DNA of 8,270 nucleotides from Silvanigrellales bacterium (lineage in GTDB: Bacteria > Bdellovibrionota_B > Oligoflexia > Silvanigrellales > Silvanigrellaceae), in NCBI GenBank assembly GCA_028285285.1, contig JANQPW010000870.1, positions 1 to 8,270 on the forward strand, read 5' to 3'. Positions 7,068 to 8,270 of this stretch are shown here, piece after piece; position 1 is the stretch's first letter; every line of letters begins with the position of its first letter. The notes beneath the pieces are model-generated. The model saw nothing but the letters and a program-made list of their open reading frames with translations. It was not told where the DNA came from and did not search any database. A program made the translations under genes and the position numbers.

Positions 7068-7094
7068 TCAAGCCTGGACTATTGATGCCGATTC
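7068..7094 (+). promoter_or_regulatory. Candidate sigma-28 (FliA)-type promoter
   Basis: TCAAGCCT at 7068-7075, an 11-base spacer, then GCCGATTC at 7087-7094. The enteric FliA consensus is TAAAGTTT-N11-GCCGATAA; the spacing is exact, the -10 half matches six of eight bases, and a TCAAG form of the -35 half is familiar from pseudomonads. Transcription would begin near 7101, leaving a leader of about 70 bases before the sensor gene. This would tie the sensor to the flagellar/motility regulon. No sigma-70 -10 element is found at the right distance from the overlapping TTGACT (7063-7068). Confidence 0.5.
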
Positions 7095-7161
7095 CCTCTC
7101 ACGTTCGCACCCTGAGACTCGGAGCGAGCAACACATATGACTCAACCACCCAAAATAATTG

Positions 7162-7165
7162 GGAG
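7162..7165 (+). promoter_or_regulatory. Ribosome binding site deciding the sensor start
   Basis: GGAG, part of GGGAG at 7161-7165, stands eight bases before ATG 7174 but only two before the in-frame ATG 7168. Spacing favours ATG 7174. The first three G bases can pair with CCC at 7149-7151 in a small five-base-pair hairpin (7149-7163). Confidence 0.5.
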
Positions 7166-7173
7166 AAATGGAA

Positions 7174-8270
7174 ATGCTGAAAAAACTTCGTCTGGGGCGA
7201 ATATTTGAAGCAGGTTTTCGCTACGCACCAGACGCAGAAACCCGCAAACGGCTCAAGCTCACAAATGTCGTCGCCATCGCCCTCGTGGTTGGTATGAGTC
7301 TCAGCACGCTGCAAAAAGCTTCGGCAGGAATGCCAGATTGGATGGTGGCCACCATTGCCACTCACGCTCTCGTGAACGCCTTTGTTGTGGGCATCAATTG
7401 GGCGGGTCTCTTCACAACTGCAAAAACTGTGGTTGCCCTGAATCTCATTATGGCGAACTGCGTTTTCATGATTGCTGAGGGAATACCATCAGGCACAGCG
7501 GTGACCTTTTTCATTTCCACAGTGCTTCCTTTCCTTCTGTTTTCACCACGGCACATTCGTGGGGTCATGGCGCTGGCGCTCTTTTCTGTGTTCGCCAATG
7601 TGGGGGCAACAGTTTACTTGCAGAACTTTGGCCCCCTCGTGGAACTTCCAGCAGAGCAGCTCGCCGAAAACTATTTTTCACTGCAAATCCTCCCGCCACT
7701 GGTCGTTCTTTTCAGTATCCGTTCCCTTTACATGGAAAACGCACGCTCCGAGAAAGCCCTAGCCGACAACTTTGCTCTTCTCGATCAAACCACCTCAAAA
7801 ATCCGACAGATCATGGAGAATGTCCCTTTTGGCCTCATGATGTGCGACGCACGCGGAGAGGTGATTCGGGGCCACTCTCACTCAACCGCTCGGCTCCTGA
7901 ACCAAGAATCAAACGATCTCGCAGGGCGTTCGATTTCAGATCTGCTCAATTTGAACGAACGCGACCGAGGAAACTTCACAGCCCTCTACGAACAAGTCTT
8001 CGAAGAAGACTTTCCGGAGTTTTGTGCTTCTCAACTTCCGGAGTCGTTTGAAATCAATGGGCGAAAACTTGAGTTCACCTACTTCCCACGCCTGAACAAA
8101 GAGGAAAAAGCGGAGTCGCTGCTGGTCGTTGTTGCCGACGTCACCGAGCTGCACAAGACCATTGAAGAAAACAATCACAATCGGGCGCTGCTGAAACTCG
8201 CCTCCAATCGCTCTGCACTCCTCTCACTTGTGAACACTGCAAGCGACGTCGACACAAAGAGCCGATCATC
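7174..8270 (+). CDS. Six-TM membrane sensor with PAS domain, 5' part only (runs off window)
   Basis: The frame is open from ATG 7174 to the window end: 365 codons, no stop. The N-terminus LKKLRLGRIFEAG is basic and cytoplasmic. Six hydrophobic segments follow at about 27-47, 57-76, 82-102, 109-125, 130-149 and 170-187. Next come a charged helical linker (about 188-208, likely signalling coiled coil) and a PAS-like domain (about 210-328) that opens IRQIMENVPFGLMMCDARGE and closes with LLVVVADVTELHK, a typical PAS/PAC ending. The final helix (329-365, with ALLKLASNRSALLSLV) leads to an output module beyond the window. Similar architectures that I recall carry an Hpt or histidine-kinase module there, but a GGDEF or cyclase module cannot be excluded. 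The gene diverges from the LolA-like operon and has a sigma-28-like promoter, suggesting a role in motility or chemotaxis signalling rather than in the export cluster. Sensor class and ligand are unknown. Confidence 0.8.
   Translation, partial: MLKKLRLGRIFEAGFRYAPDAETRKRLKLTNVVAIALVVGMSLSTLQKASAGMPDWMVATIATHALVNAFVVGINWAGLFTTAKTVVALNLIMANCVFMIAEGIPSGTAVTFFISTVLPFLLFSPRHIRGVMALALFSVFANVGATVYLQNFGPLVELPAEQLAENYFSLQILPPLVVLFSIRSLYMENARSEKALADNFALLDQTTSKIRQIMENVPFGLMMCDARGEVIRGHSHSTARLLNQESNDLAGRSISDLLNLNERDRGNFTALYEQVFEEDFPEFCASQLPESFEINGRKLEFTYFPRLNKEEKAESLLVVVADVTELHKTIEENNHNRALLKLASNRSALLSLVNTASDVDTKSRS

Larger units (their letters stand above)
6932..7173. other. Divergent intergenic control region
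   Basis: These 242 bases separate the leftward LolA-like operon from the rightward sensor gene and must hold both promoters. They contain A/T tracts near 6979-7014 and no convincing coding frame, tRNA or terminator. A candidate -10 for the leftward operon and a candidate sigma-28-type promoter for the rightward gene are listed separately. Confidence 0.6.

Noticed and set aside
7063..7086. TTGACT as a sigma-70 -35 element
   Set aside because: The expected -10 position reads TGCCGA and no TATAAT-like hexamer occurs at 16-18 bases; the overlapping sigma-28-type arrangement fits better.
7137..7208. 24-codon plus-strand frame starting in the leader of the sensor gene
   Set aside because: No Shine-Dalgarno precedes its ATG, and its low-complexity peptide overlaps the sensor start; a leader peptide cannot be supported.
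7099..7365. Minus-strand 88-codon frame across the sensor start
   Set aside because: It covers the sensor's ribosome site and first membrane helix; its translation has no recognisable features.
1..8270. CRISPR arrays, tRNA or rRNA genes, insertion sequences, attachment sites
   Set aside because: Reading through both strands showed no regularly spaced repeats, no tRNA-like cloverleaf, no transposase motifs and no paired terminal repeats.

Overview
The window is a stretch of Gram-negative chromosome: a signal-peptide-bearing outer-membrane beta-barrel, a LolA-like periplasmic protein and an RND-superfamily exporter require two membranes. Base composition is roughly balanced and genes are tightly packed. 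The mix of a COG1033-type RND exporter, a LolA-like partner and a multi-TM PAS sensor would fit Bdellovibrionota or another former deltaproteobacterial lineage, but this is only an impression; no rRNA or phylogenetic marker is present.

Layout. Positions 1-3780 (+) carry the end of an operon: the last 32 codons of an acyl carrier protein, an outer-membrane beta-barrel protein (96-1400) and a 797-residue RND/MMPL-type exporter (1387-3780). Positions 3734-6931 (-) carry a second operon pointing toward the first, transcribed in the order LolA-like outer-membrane lipoprotein-sorting protein (6931-6089), stand-alone DltA-like amino-acid adenylation enzyme (6092-4614), and SBF/BASS-family transporter (4627-3734). 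The two operons converge with a 47-base coding overlap and no visible terminator. Every internal junction overlaps, by 4 then 14 bases in each operon. A 242-base divergent intergenic region (6932-7173) follows. It holds a weak candidate -10 for the leftward operon and a good candidate sigma-28 (FliA)-type promoter for the rightward gene. From 7174 to the window end runs the 5' part of a six-TM PAS-domain signalling protein.

How the genes may work together (inference). RND exporter, LolA-like protein and beta-barrel look like an inner membrane-periplasm-outer membrane route for a lipid or lipid-linked product. The acyl carrier protein and the adenylation enzyme supply carrier-bound building blocks. 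The adenylation enzyme has the amino-acid-binding Asp and the FCGE cysteine of D-alanine-activating DltA, so an aminoacylated lipid or envelope modification is the most specific hypothesis. The BASS transporter could move a precursor or organic anion across the inner membrane. The product is unknown; the upstream part of the ACP operon, outside the window, would probably reveal it.
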